NCBI RefSeq assembly: GCF_002027705.1
Contig: NZ_MBTG01000066.1
Span: forward strand, 1-64,000
Direction: 5' to 3'
DNA length: 64,000 nucleotides
Source of the DNA: Paenibacillus ferrarius
GTDB taxonomy: Bacteria > Bacillota > Bacilli > Paenibacillales > NBRC-103111
In this document: one piece after another, positions 8,235 to 16,823 of the stretch
Position numbering within the stretch: the first letter of the stretch is position 1
Layout of the letters: each line of letters opens with the position of its first letter
Position numbers and translations under genes: made by a program
The notes under the pieces: generated by a model
What the model was told of the DNA's origin: nothing
What the model saw: only the letters and a program-made list of their open reading frames with translations
Databases searched by the model: none

Positions 8235-9113
8235 ATGTTTATTTCCATCAGGACGAGAATGCTTGCAACAACACTTATGCTCACGATTGTTGCATCGATC
8301 AGCGCGGCTTGCGGGGTAAGTACAAATACGACTGGACAAGCTGCTAAGCCCATAGATACAGATCAAATTCAGCGAGTGGAGTTTTTGAATCAAATCGCTG
8401 ACGAGATGTACAAACAAACGATGGATGGACAAGTCGTGGAGGCACGGAATAAATTGCAGCAAATATCGGATCAAATTCCGAAAATTCATTTTGAAGGCAT
8501 TACTTCGGTGGAAGGCCTGAATGCTTTGACGGAAACGATAACGCAAGCGAAAAGAGTCTATAACGCGGCTCAATATTCTTCTGATGAAGGACAGGTTGCC
8601 GTTGCCAAGATACGACTTGCCACAGATGCTCTGACACATAAAAATCAACCCATGTGGTTGCAATATCATAAAGTGCTTCAAAACGATGCCCTGTTATTGA
8701 CGCAGGATATCCAGTCCAACAAACAAGCGGATGCATTGGCAGATTTCGGTAAAATGTCACAGCATATCGCAATTATTCATCCTGCTTTACTGATCAGCCG
8801 CGAGGCAAGCTCGGTACAGAAGCTTGATTCTTTGCTGGTTTTTCTGCACAAGAATATCAGTGAGAAGCCAATGGCTGCACGCCAAGTGGAGTCAGGCTTA
8901 ACGCATTTGAATCAAGTGTTGGATGAGTTGTTCCTGAAGAATAAGGATGCCATTGCCTTTGTACCTATTACAGACCCGAGACAGCCGATTATTTGGTCTT
9001 TAGGGATTGGTCTCATAATCGTCAGCGTTCTGTCTTATGTTGGTTGGAGGATGTATCAGTCAGGGAGAAGCTTGGTAACGGTCAAGTCAACGCGCGAGAG
9101 CGAAAATAGATGA
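8235..9113 (+). CDS. ypjB: Sporulation-associated protein YpjB
   Basis: This 292-residue protein has an N-terminal signal segment, a cysteine in a lipobox-like SAAC context near residue 25, a largely helical extracytoplasmic domain and a C-terminal membrane helix (IIWSLGIGLIIVSVLSYVGW). It matches the YpjB sporulation family in architecture and position. The family is linked to spore formation but its biochemical role is unknown. GAAGGAGGGG lies upstream of the ATG. Confidence 0.83.
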   Translation: MFISIRTRMLATTLMLTIVASISAACGVSTNTTGQAAKPIDTDQIQRVEFLNQIADEMYKQTMDGQVVEARNKLQQISDQIPKIHFEGITSVEGLNALTETITQAKRVYNAAQYSSDEGQVAVAKIRLATDALTHKNQPMWLQYHKVLQNDALLLTQDIQSNKQADALADFGKMSQHIAIIHPALLISREASSVQKLDSLLVFLHKNISEKPMAARQVESGLTHLNQVLDELFLKNKDAIAFVPITDPRQPIIWSLGIGLIIVSVLSYVGWRMYQSGRSLVTVKSTRESENR

Positions 9114-9158
9114 CAAAAAGTGGGTTGCGCAGACATGATGCGCAACCCACTTTTTGTC
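9112..9158. terminator. Bidirectional terminator between ypjB and yitT-like gene
   Basis: A perfect 18-base stem (ACAAAAAGTGGGTTGCGC and its complement) with a 9-base loop has A and T runs on both sides, so it can end transcripts from both converging genes. It overlaps the stop region of each. Confidence 0.92.
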
Positions 9159-10029
9159 ATTGTGTCTTGAAGCCTTCTCCAATGACATCGTGTACTTCAC
9201 CAATAATAATGAATGCTTGGGGATCTATGGAATGAATGAGTTCTTTAAGTCTTCGTGTTTCATGACGATAGACGACGCAGTAAACGACTTCTTTATTATT
9301 GCCAGAGTAAGCACCACGGGCAGGAAACAGGGTTACGCCCCGGTCTAGCTCCTGGGTGATGGATTTAGCCATAGGAACAGCCTGATCGCTGATAATTGTA
9401 AAGGCTTTAGCGGTATAGGCACCTTCCGATATGTAATCAATGATACGAGAACTGACGAAGACCGCAACGAGCGAATAAAGGACTTTCTCCTTCGGCAAAT
9501 AAAGAAAAGAAGAGCCGATGACGACAACATCGATGATAAGGATGACCTGTCCGACACTCCAGCCTCTTTTTTTCTGTCCGATACGGGCTAATATATCGGA
9601 TCCCCCCGTCGTACCGCCAAATCGGAATACGAGTCCAAGCCCTGTTCCTAAACTAATCCCCGCATACAAGGTAGCTAAGAAGTAGTCTTGACTGGTGTGG
9701 AAAGGGACTAGCCACTGAAGGCGAATAAGCACTTCCATCACCCATAGAAAGAAAGAGAGAGAGACAACGCCGAAAATCGTATACAGCATGGGACCTTTGC
9801 CAAAGACTCGCCACCCCAAATAGAATAAAGGAATATTAATGACTAAAGTCGAGATCGAAGGCGGAACGTTCAGTACGTATTTTAACAGCAATGAAATGCC
9901 CGTAACGCCCCCTTCCATCAACTCATTCGAGATGACGAAATAATGCAAGCCAAACGCGTAGATAGCTGTGCCGATCATAATGGCAAGGACATTCATAAAT
10001 TGATCAGCAAATCGTTCTTTGAAAATCAT
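9157..10029 (-). CDS. YitT family membrane protein (DUF161/DUF2179)
   Basis: This 290-residue protein has five or six membrane helices (residues 10-175) followed by a cytosolic DUF2179 domain (about 205-285: VTLFPARGAYSGNNKEVVYCVV). The FRFGGTTGGSDILA segment is typical of the family. It occupies the ypjC position but is turned against its neighbours, so the ypjABCD order of Bacillus is locally inverted. Transport or sensing roles have been suggested for the family; none is established. Ribosome site GGAGG lies before the ATG. Confidence 0.9.
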   Translation of the reverse strand: MIFKERFADQFMNVLAIMIGTAIYAFGLHYFVISNELMEGGVTGISLLLKYVLNVPPSISTLVINIPLFYLGWRVFGKGPMLYTIFGVVSLSFFLWVMEVLIRLQWLVPFHTSQDYFLATLYAGISLGTGLGLVFRFGGTTGGSDILARIGQKKRGWSVGQVILIIDVVVIGSSFLYLPKEKVLYSLVAVFVSSRIIDYISEGAYTAKAFTIISDQAVPMAKSITQELDRGVTLFPARGAYSGNNKEVVYCVVYRHETRRLKELIHSIDPQAFIIIGEVHDVIGEGFKTQ

Positions 10030-10069
10030 TTTTTTTCCTCCGGGTACGTGATGAGTTGGTCAAAAAAAT

Positions 10070-10098
10070 TTGTCAACTTTTCTTGTTTAGTTTAACAT
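10070..10098 (+). promoter_or_regulatory. Promoter of mazG
   Basis: TTGTCA (10070-10075) and TAACAT (10093-10098) are separated by 17 bases, with the mazG start 44 bases downstream. Confidence 0.5.
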
Positions 10099-10141
10099 AG
10101 TAATGATAGCTTTGGTGAACATGATGGAAAGAAGGGTGAAC

Positions 10142-10480
10142 ATGTCGGAACGTACACTTAAAGATATACAGCAAGAAGTTGATACTTATATTTCCCAGTT
10201 CAAGGAAGGATATTTCAGTCCTTTGGCGATGCTGGCGAGAATGTCTGAGGAAGTTGGGGAACTGGCACGAGAGGTCAACCATACCTATGGTGAAAAGCCC
10301 AAAAAAAGTACCGAAGCAGATAATTCCATAGAGCTGGAGCTGGGCGATATTTTGTTCATTACGATTTGTTTTGCTAACTCGCTAGGAATTGATTTGACCG
10401 AAGCTCATGATAAAATCATGCACAAATTCAACACGAGGGATGCAGGTCGTTGGACCAAAATTAACACCGAAACTACGTAA
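10142..10480 (+). CDS. mazG: MazG-type nucleotide pyrophosphohydrolase (YpjD)
   Basis: This 112-residue enzyme hydrolyses (d)NTPs to monophosphate and pyrophosphate, a house-cleaning activity. The metal-binding pattern is visible as EEVGELAREV, then ELELGDILF with the acidic residues expected to bind magnesium. ATG 10142 is chosen: GAAGGGTG lies just upstream, and the residues before it in the open frame are not family-like. It corresponds to ypjD upstream of dapB in Bacillus. Confidence 0.88.
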   Translation: MSERTLKDIQQEVDTYISQFKEGYFSPLAMLARMSEEVGELAREVNHTYGEKPKKSTEADNSIELELGDILFITICFANSLGIDLTEAHDKIMHKFNTRDAGRWTKINTETT

Positions 10481-10543
10481 GCTTCATAAACTGTACTATC
10501 CCTCGAAGACGGGAGACTGACTTTCGAAAAGGAGGATGGGCAG

Positions 10544-11047
10544 ATGAATGGAGAAGATCAAATACAGAAAGCGTACGAAGCCATACTTGGTCATGATTTC
10601 GAATTAGCCATTGAATGGTTTGAAAAAGCGATAGCTGCAGAACCGGACAATGCTGCCTATCACTATAAACTTTCGATTACCTTTGCAAGAAGCAATAAGC
10701 TGGTTCAGGCTATTGAGCATGCTAAGAAGGCGCTTGAGCTGGAAGCAGGCAATGAAGGATATCGCTATCATTTGCAAGTCCTGCATGCCAGAGAATTGGT
10801 CGATCATGCGCAAAAGGAGTTAAGCACCAAATCCGAGCATGCCGAACGAGCTATTTTTTTGCTGAAAGAAGCGATTGTTCTTGATCCTCTCGCGATAGAA
10901 GCGTATCTTATACTAGGCGAAGTATTTGCTCTTCGCAATGATTATGCGAGAGCGTATCAAACGATATTGGAAGCCATTCGCTTGGAGCCTAATCATGAGC
11001 TTGCGAAGCAGCAGGCTGCACGCTATAAACGGAAGTTGAAATCATAG
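10544..11047 (+). CDS. Tetratricopeptide repeat protein
   Basis: This 167-residue cytosolic protein consists of about four TPR units (for example DFELAIEWFEKAIAAEPDNA and NDYARAYQTILEAIRLEPNH). TPR proteins act as interaction scaffolds; the partner here is unknown. AAAAGGAGG precedes the start. It lies 33 bases before dapB, probably in the same transcript as mazG. Confidence 0.88.
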   Translation: MNGEDQIQKAYEAILGHDFELAIEWFEKAIAAEPDNAAYHYKLSITFARSNKLVQAIEHAKKALELEAGNEGYRYHLQVLHARELVDHAQKELSTKSEHAERAIFLLKEAIVLDPLAIEAYLILGEVFALRNDYARAYQTILEAIRLEPNHELAKQQAARYKRKLKS

Positions 11048-11080
11048 GTTGGAAACATACACAAAGGAGATATACGGCGC

Positions 11081-11884
11081 ATGGATCGTAAAATTCGAGT
11101 AGTAGTCATTGGAGCAAGTGGAAGAATGGGTCGAGAGGTCGTGAAGACTGTACTCACAGAGTCCGATATGGAGCTGGTTGCAGGTATTTCCCGCACCTCT
11201 GGCCCAATTGATTTGGGGAAGATGGTTGGCTTCGAGGAATGCGGCGTCAAGATGAGCAACGATGTAGAGCAGGCGCTTACTGAGACAAGACCGGATGTAA
11301 TCGTAGATTTTACAGGACCGCAAACTGCGGTTTCTCATACGAATCTAGCGATTCGTTTAGGTATCCGCCCTGTGATGGGGACAACCGGCTTCACGCCTCA
11401 AGCTATTGCTGAATTGGACAAGCTGTGTCAAGAAGCGGGCATCGGTGGCTTGATCGCTCCCAACTTCTCGATCGGCGCGATTCTGATGATGAAATTCGCA
11501 GCGCAAGCCTCTAAATACTTTCCGAATTTGGAAATCATCGAATACCATGGTGATCAGAAGCTTGATGCTCCTTCGGGTACGGCGGTGAAAACGGCTGAGC
11601 TGATCTCCGAGGTGAGAGAAGAACGTCGTCAAGGGAATCCGAATGAAGAAGAAACCATTGAAGGCTCACGCGGTGGGTATTACAATGGGTTTAGAATACA
11701 TAGTGTTCGACTGCCGGGCATTTTTGCCCAACAGGAAGTAATCATGGCCGAGCCTGGCCAAGCGCTGAAAATAAGGCACGACTCTTATGACCGAGCGGCC
11801 TATATGCCGGGGGTTGCGATCGCCATACGCAAGGTAATGACGTATAGCGGAATGATTTACGGTTTTGAGCATTTTATAGATTAA
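11081..11884 (+). CDS. dapB: 4-hydroxy-tetrahydrodipicolinate reductase
   Basis: This 267-residue enzyme reduces 4-hydroxy-tetrahydrodipicolinate in lysine and diaminopimelate synthesis. The nucleotide-binding loop [14 protein letters not shown] is near residue 8. GTTGFTP and the substrate motif [15 protein letters not shown] (near 155) carry the catalytic His and Lys. Length matches the family. First enzyme gene of the dapB-mgsA-bshB1-bshA-cca run, an order shared with Bacillus subtilis. Confidence 0.97.
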   Translation: MDRKIRVVVIGASGRMGREVVKTVLTESDMELVAGISRTSGPIDLGKMVGFEECGVKMSNDVEQALTETRPDVIVDFTGPQTAVSHTNLAIRLGIRPVMGTTGFTPQAIAELDKLCQEAGIGGLIAPNFSIGAILMMKFAAQASKYFPNLEIIEYHGDQKLDAPSGTAVKTAELISEVREERRQGNPNEEETIEGSRGGYYNGFRIHSVRLPGIFAQQEVIMAEPGQALKIRHDSYDRAAYMPGVAIAIRKVMTYSGMIYGFEHFID

Positions 11885-11910
11885 AGAGCCCTAGGGGAGT
11901 GGAATGTAGG

Positions 11911-12330
11911 ATGTTGAAGATTGCACTAATTGCCCATGATCGTAAGAAAGACGAAATGGTGAACTTTATAACCGCCTATGAGCATGTCTTTCAAGGACAT
12001 AAGCTCTATGGAACAGGAACAACAGGACAGCGCATTATGGACAACACGAAATTAGATGTTCACCGGTTTATGTCAGGTCCTCTTGGCGGGGATCAACAGA
12101 TTGGCGCATTAGTAGCTGAAAATGAGATGGACTTTATTATCTTCTTGCGAGATCCATTGATGGCTCAGCCGCATGAGCCTGATATTATTGCCCTCCTGCG
12201 TCTTTGCGACGTTCAAGGCATTCCTTGCGCGACGAATGTTGCGACAGCGGAGCTGCTCGTTAGAGCGCTTGATCGCGGGGATTTTGCATGGCGGGAACTC
12301 GTACATAAATATAAGCCAGGTATTGAATAA
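11911..12330 (+). CDS. mgsA: Methylglyoxal synthase
   Basis: This 139-residue enzyme converts dihydroxyacetone phosphate to methylglyoxal and phosphate. Family motifs are [13 protein letters not shown] at the N-terminus, the phosphate-binding GTGTTGQ, and [12 protein letters not shown] followed by FLRDPL. ATG 11911 is preferred to the GTG at 11899, giving the family-typical start [10 protein letters not shown]. Placement beside bacillithiol genes is notable, since bacillithiol helps detoxify methylglyoxal. One base separates it from bshB1. Confidence 0.95.
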   Translation: MLKIALIAHDRKKDEMVNFITAYEHVFQGHKLYGTGTTGQRIMDNTKLDVHRFMSGPLGGDQQIGALVAENEMDFIIFLRDPLMAQPHEPDIIALLRLCDVQGIPCATNVATAELLVRALDRGDFAWRELVHKYKPGIE

Positions 12331-12331
12331 C

Positions 12332-13024
12332 ATGAGCGATAAACTGGATATCCTTATTTTTGGCGCGCATGCTGATGATGCTGAGATTGGGATGGGTGGA
12401 ACGATTGCCAAACATACCGCTCAAGGCGTGAAGGTCGGCATTTGCGATTTAACTTATGCCGAGATGTCTTCGAATGGAACAGTGGAAACGAGAATGGAAG
12501 AAGCGAATGAGGCTGCAAGCCTGTTGGGGTTGACGGTCAGAACCAATCTGGGGTTACCGGATCGGGGACTGTCGGCCACACGCGGCCACATTGAGCGCAT
12601 TACGCAAGAAATTCGAACGTATCAACCAAGGATTGTGTTCGCGCCTTATTGGCAGGACCGTCATCCTGACCATATTGCTTGTTCTGAATTAATTCAAGAA
12701 GCAGTCTTCAATGCGAAGCTGCGAAAATATTTGCCGGATTCCGAGCCGGTGAATGTGGAACACTTGTATTTTTATTTTATAAATGATGTGTATGAAGCAG
12801 ATATAATGGTTAATGTGACGGAATGGCATGCCCAAAAATTAGCAGCGCTAAGTGCCTACCGTTCTCAGTTTATTACAGGGCAGGGAACTGTAGCAACGCC
12901 GCTAAATCAAGGGTATGTAGAGCGTGTAGAAGCTCGCGACCGCCTTATGGGGCAAAAACGCATGATTACGTATGCAGAAGGCTTTGTATCCAAGCTGCCC
13001 TATGTGGTAGATCGTTTCGATTGA
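12332..13024 (+). CDS. bshB1: Bacillithiol biosynthesis deacetylase
   Basis: This 230-residue LmbE/PIG-L-type zinc deacetylase removes the acetyl group from GlcNAc-malate in bacillithiol synthesis. The zinc motif HADDAEIGMGG is near residue 12 and HPDHIACS near 110. ATG 12332 lies 1 base after the mgsA stop and gives the family N-terminus MSDKLDILIFGAHADD; the open frame to 12173 is inside mgsA. Followed directly by bshA. Confidence 0.95.
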   Translation: MSDKLDILIFGAHADDAEIGMGGTIAKHTAQGVKVGICDLTYAEMSSNGTVETRMEEANEAASLLGLTVRTNLGLPDRGLSATRGHIERITQEIRTYQPRIVFAPYWQDRHPDHIACSELIQEAVFNAKLRKYLPDSEPVNVEHLYFYFINDVYEADIMVNVTEWHAQKLAALSAYRSQFITGQGTVATPLNQGYVERVEARDRLMGQKRMITYAEGFVSKLPYVVDRFD

Positions 13025-13041
13025 TCGAAAAGAGGTGTAGG

Positions 13042-14214
13042 ATGAACGACAAACTTAAAATTGGCATCACTTGTTATCCAACTTTGGGCGGATCAGGTGT
13101 GGTTGCTACTGAACTTGGCAAGCTGCTTGCCGAAAAAGGACACGAGGTTCACTTTATTACCCACAGCATGCCGTTTCGCTTGGGTAAATTTCATAAAAAT
13201 ATTTTCTATCACGAAGTCGAAGTCAGTCAATATTATGTTTTCCGTTATCCGCCTTACGACCTTTCTTTGGCTAGTAAATTGGCCCAGGTGGCCAAAATGG
13301 AAGAACTGGACCTATTGCATGTGCATTACGCGATCCCACATGCTGTGTGCGCGCTGTTAGCGAAGCAGATGGTGGGTACGAAGCTTAAAGTAGTTACGAC
13401 GCTTCACGGGACAGATATAACCGTTCTGGGGCAGGATCAATCGATTTCTGACTTAATTCGGTATGCGATTAATGAAAGTGATGCGGTTACCGCCGTATCG
13501 AAGGATTTAATTAAAGAAACTAGGGAATCACTGGATATAGATCGAGATATTGATTTAACGTATAACTTTGTTGATAAGCGCGTGTATTACCCCCGGGATA
13601 TTTCCAAGCTAAGAAGTGAGTTTGCACGGCCGGAAGAAAAAATATTAATTCATATTTCCAATTTCAGACCGGTTAAACGTGTGCAGGATGTTGTTGATAT
13701 TTTTGCAAAAGTCAGTCAACGAATTCCTTCGCGTCTATTGTTTGTCGGGGAAGGCCCTGATCTGTCCAAAATGATTGCGAAAGTCAAAGAAATGGGACTT
13801 ACGGATAAGGTAACCTTCTGCGGCAAGCAAGATGATGTCGCTCAGGTGATTTCATTGGCGGATGTGATGCTGCTGCCTTCGGAGAAAGAAAGCTTTGGGC
13901 TAGTTGCGCTAGAAGCAATGGCTTGCGGTGTGCCAACGATTGGGTCGAATGCCGGAGGTATTCCTGAGCTTATTACCCACGGCGAAACGGGTTATTTGGC
14001 AGAAGTGGGAGATACGGAGAAAATGGCTGAGCTTGCCGTTAACCTGCTAAGCAATCAAGCGTTATATGAGCAAGTTGTGCAGAACTGTTTGATGCGTGCC
14101 AGAAATACGTTCTGCAACGACATCACAACCATGCAATATGAGGAAATTTATTACCGCGTGCTGGGAAGAGAGCTTCCCGAATCACATCGGATTACAGCGT
14201 CATTCTGTCAATAA
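13042..14214 (+). CDS. bshA: N-acetyl-alpha-D-glucosaminyl L-malate synthase
   Basis: This 390-residue GT4 glycosyltransferase joins GlcNAc from UDP-GlcNAc to L-malate, the first step of bacillithiol synthesis. Visible motifs are YPTLGGSGVVATELG at the N-terminus, HVHYAIPHA, and the GT4 donor-site segment LPSEKESFGLVALEAMACGV. ATG 13042 follows GAGGTGTAGG; the longer frame lies within bshB1. Coupled to bshB1 with 17 bases between. Confidence 0.95.
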   Translation: MNDKLKIGITCYPTLGGSGVVATELGKLLAEKGHEVHFITHSMPFRLGKFHKNIFYHEVEVSQYYVFRYPPYDLSLASKLAQVAKMEELDLLHVHYAIPHAVCALLAKQMVGTKLKVVTTLHGTDITVLGQDQSISDLIRYAINESDAVTAVSKDLIKETRESLDIDRDIDLTYNFVDKRVYYPRDISKLRSEFARPEEKILIHISNFRPVKRVQDVVDIFAKVSQRIPSRLLFVGEGPDLSKMIAKVKEMGLTDKVTFCGKQDDVAQVISLADVMLLPSEKESFGLVALEAMACGVPTIGSNAGGIPELITHGETGYLAEVGDTEKMAELAVNLLSNQALYEQVVQNCLMRARNTFCNDITTMQYEEIYYRVLGRELPESHRITASFCQ

Positions 14215-14243
14215 GATAGGGAGAAGCGCTGGTCAGGAGTAAC

Positions 14244-15563
14244 ATGTCAGACAAGGTTAATAGTTATATACAGGATCGTGGCGCTTCGGCTGTCATCTGC
14301 AAGCTGGAGGAAGCCGGGTATGAGGCTTATTTGGTAGGCGGTTGTGTACGGGATGCCGTGCTGAATCGGCGGATCAAGGATATTGATATCGCAACTTCCG
14401 CGCTTCCGGAGCAGGTCATTGCTTGCTTCACGCGCACAGTGCCTACAGGCTTGCAGCATGGTACAGTTACCGTGGTATTGCCTGAGGGAACTTACGAAGT
14501 GACCACATTCCGCAAAGAATCCGAATACGAAGGTTTCCGAAGGCCGGCTTCCGTCGCATATATCTCCGATTTGATCGAGGATTTGAAGCGTCGTGATTTC
14601 ACGATGAACGCGATGGCGATGGACAAAAATGGCAAGATTCTGGATCCTTTTGATGGTCAGAAGGATCTGGAGGCCGGTGTGCTTCGCTGCGTAGGCTCGG
14701 CCGAAGAGCGATTTGGGGAAGATGCGCTGCGCATGCTTCGCTGTGTTCGGTTTGCTTCGACCTATAAGCTTCAGGTCGAAGCGGGAACTTGGCAGGCGCT
14801 GCTCAAGCAAGCCCCGCTTATGCGCCACATCGCGATGGAGCGTGTGCGCAGCGAGCTGGATCGCATGATCGAAGGCCCGGCGCCCGCCCGGGCCGTGCGC
14901 TTATTGCTGGCGAGCCGCCTCACGGCACACCTCAAAAAGCAGCTTCCGCTGCCTTTTGAGCGTTGGCTCGCTTGGGATGACGCGCTGGATGCCCTCAGCG
15001 CGCTGGAAGGGCAGCATGACCGCTGGTCGATGCTGCTGATGCTCCTGGAGGTGCCCTCGGACGTCGTCCGCACGGCGCTCCAGGAGCTGACCTTCTCCCG
15101 CGCCGACGGCGACGCGGTCGCAGCTGATCTCGCCCTGCGCGAATCGGTAGCCGCGCAGATGCATGACGTCGGCGCTCCGGACGCCGCCGGCCAGACAGAC
15201 CCGGCTCATCTGGAGCGGGTCTGGAAGCTTGGCGCGGTGCGCCGCGGCGAAGCGGCAGCCCGCGCACTGCTGCGGCAGCTTCGCGCGCTGCCGGATGCTT
15301 CGCAGCAGCGCGGCGAGCTCGCGCGCTTCCTCCAGAGCGTAGCGCCCGAGCTGGTGCGCAGCGGAGAAGCATGGCTGAGCGAGGTGCCCTGCTTCAGCCT
15401 GAAGCAGCTCGCCATATCCGGCAAGGATCTGGCGGAGGAGCTTGGCCTGCAGCCGGGCCCATGGATGGGCACCTTGCTGCAGCAGCTGCTTGAACGAACC
15501 GCGCTCGGAGAACTGGCGAACGAGAAAGACATCCTAATACAAGCCGCGCGTGCTGCACAGTAG
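14244..15563 (+). CDS. cca: CCA tRNA nucleotidyltransferase
   Basis: This 439-residue enzyme adds or repairs the 3' CCA of tRNAs. The catalytic head is clear: YLVGGCVRDAVLNRRIKDID with the two metal-binding acidic residues, followed by RRDFTMNAMAMD and the ERFGEDALRMLRCVRFAS motif. The C-terminal half is poorly conserved and very GC-rich (46 of 60 bases at 15241-15300, against 27 of 60 at 14581-14640), an abrupt change within one gene. The frame is intact. The stop codon lies in the loop of the terminator. Confidence 0.93.
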   Translation: MSDKVNSYIQDRGASAVICKLEEAGYEAYLVGGCVRDAVLNRRIKDIDIATSALPEQVIACFTRTVPTGLQHGTVTVVLPEGTYEVTTFRKESEYEGFRRPASVAYISDLIEDLKRRDFTMNAMAMDKNGKILDPFDGQKDLEAGVLRCVGSAEERFGEDALRMLRCVRFASTYKLQVEAGTWQALLKQAPLMRHIAMERVRSELDRMIEGPAPARAVRLLLASRLTAHLKKQLPLPFERWLAWDDALDALSALEGQHDRWSMLLMLLEVPSDVVRTALQELTFSRADGDAVAADLALRESVAAQMHDVGAPDAAGQTDPAHLERVWKLGAVRRGEAAARALLRQLRALPDASQQRGELARFLQSVAPELVRSGEAWLSEVPCFSLKQLAISGKDLAEELGLQPGPWMGTLLQQLLERTALGELANEKDILIQAARAAQ

Positions 15564-15583
15564 CAGTGCAGCGCGGTTTTTTT
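15544..15583 (+). terminator. Rho-independent terminator overlapping the end of cca
   Basis: CCGCGC...CTGCAC (15544-15558, with a 4-base bulge) pairs with GTGCAGCGCGG (15566-15576), followed by seven T residues. The cca stop TAG is in the loop. Confidence 0.88.
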
Positions 15584-15603
15584 AAATTCCTGATAGATCG
15601 CGA

Positions 15604-16581
15604 GTGAACGAGATGAACGAACGTATTTTGGAGTTGTTCCAGGAATCACCGGAAGCCTACGTATCCGGCGAGGAAATCAGCCGCAGGCTGAACGTTAGCC
15701 GTACGGCAATATGGAAGCATATTGAAGAGCTTCGCGCAGCTGGCTACGAATTTGAAGCAGCGCCTCGCAAGGGCTATCGGTTGGTAAGCAAGCCGGACCG
15801 CTGGCAGGTCAGCAAGCTGCTCAGTGGATTGAAGACCAAAGTGCTGGGTCAGAAAGTTCATGTGTATGGCGCAGTAGACTCCACTCAGACGATTGCTCAC
15901 GCTTTGGTTGCTTCAGGGGCTCCTGAAGGCACGATTGTGCTCGCTGAGGAACAGACAGCCGGGCGAGGGAGAATGGGCCGTGCGTGGCATTCTCCGCCGG
16001 GTAAAGGGATATGGATGAGCATGGTCTTGACGCCGCGCGTCCCTGTTTATTTCATGCCGCAGCTAACGCTCTTGAGCGCAGTTGCTTTATGCCGTTCTAT
16101 CCAAAAAGTATGCCAAGTCGAGATTGGCATCAAATGGCCTAATGATCTTTTGATCAAAGGTAAAAAGGTCAGCGGTATTTTACTTGAGAGCAGCGGTGAG
16201 GATGAGCGTCTCAAATATGTCATTGCCGGGATAGGCATCAGTGTAAATCTCAAAACAGAGGATTACCCTGAGGAGCTGCGAAACATTGCGACATCGCTTG
16301 CTATTGAATCCGGTCAAGAAATCTCGAGGGAGCATCTCGTACAAGCCTTTCTCCATGAGTTTGAAGATCTTTATGCGCTCTATATGGATAAAGGGTTTGC
16401 GCCCATTCGACTGCTCTGGGAGGCGCTGAGCGTGACTTTAAAGCGGCCGATTCGCACCTACGCGCCTTCAGGCCCTATTGAAGGGATAGCCGATTCGTTG
16501 GATGACTCCGGCGCTTTGACGGTCATTACCGCAAACGGAGAAAAAGTTAAAATTTATTCCGGCGATATTGAATTGAAATAA
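15604..16581 (+). CDS. birA: Biotin-protein ligase and biotin operon repressor
   Basis: This 325-residue bifunctional protein has an N-terminal winged helix (about 20-65: SRRLNVSRTAIWKHIEELRA) that would bind the biotin operator, and a ligase domain with the biotin-AMP loop GRGRMGRAWHSPPGKG near residue 120 and KWPNDLLIKGKKVSGIL near 178. It biotinylates acetyl-CoA carboxylase and similar proteins. The GTG at 15604 or ATG at 15613 could start it; neither has a strong ribosome site. Located before the pan genes, as in Bacillus. Confidence 0.95.
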   Translation: MNEMNERILELFQESPEAYVSGEEISRRLNVSRTAIWKHIEELRAAGYEFEAAPRKGYRLVSKPDRWQVSKLLSGLKTKVLGQKVHVYGAVDSTQTIAHALVASGAPEGTIVLAEEQTAGRGRMGRAWHSPPGKGIWMSMVLTPRVPVYFMPQLTLLSAVALCRSIQKVCQVEIGIKWPNDLLIKGKKVSGILLESSGEDERLKYVIAGIGISVNLKTEDYPEELRNIATSLAIESGQEISREHLVQAFLHEFEDLYALYMDKGFAPIRLLWEALSVTLKRPIRTYAPSGPIEGIADSLDDSGALTVITANGEKVKIYSGDIELK

Positions 16582-16608
16582 TTTAAGGTATCAAATGGAA
16601 GTCGAATT

Positions 16609-16617
16609 TGGTATAAT
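16609..16617 (+). promoter_or_regulatory. Extended -10 promoter of the panBCD leader
   Basis: TGGTATAAT gives a perfect -10 hexamer with an extended TG element. The -35 region is poor (TATCAA at 17 bases), as is common for extended -10 promoters. It places a leader of roughly 200 bases before panB. Confidence 0.65.
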
Positions 16618-16623
16618 AGAATG

Positions 16624-16802
16624 ACGAGGCGGTATCCTTAAAGGAACTGCACTTGCAGCTTGAAAGCCAATCTTATTGGACATTTGAATAACGTTACACG
16701 AGATGTTGGATTCTGCTCTGAGCCTTACGGGACCGAGACAGAAGGATCACCTTCGATTCTTTCTGCATGCGATCCTTTTAGCTCTTAGCTAAAAGGTTTT
16801 TT
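16624..16802 (+). ncRNA. Structured panB leader with alternative hairpins (candidate riboregulator)
   Basis: Between the promoter and panB are several stems. UUCUGCUC (16711-16718) pairs with GAG-A-CAGAA (16735-16743), leaving one bulged A. AAGGATC (16742-16748) can instead pair with GATCCTT (16771-16777), which shares bases with the terminator stem at 16774-16796. Stem, antiterminator and terminator are therefore mutually exclusive. The pan RNA motif is known upstream of panB in Firmicutes and has bulged adenosines; assignment to it is untested. Confidence 0.55.
16774..16802 (+). terminator. Attenuator-like terminator before panB
   Basis: CCTTTTAGCT (16774-16783) pairs perfectly with AGCTAAAAGG (16787-16796) around a 3-base loop, then a T run. 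It lies 22 bases before the panB start. It could end birA transcripts, attenuate pan transcription, or do both. Confidence 0.88.
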
Positions 16803-16823
16803 ATTTTATATGAGGAAGCTGGG

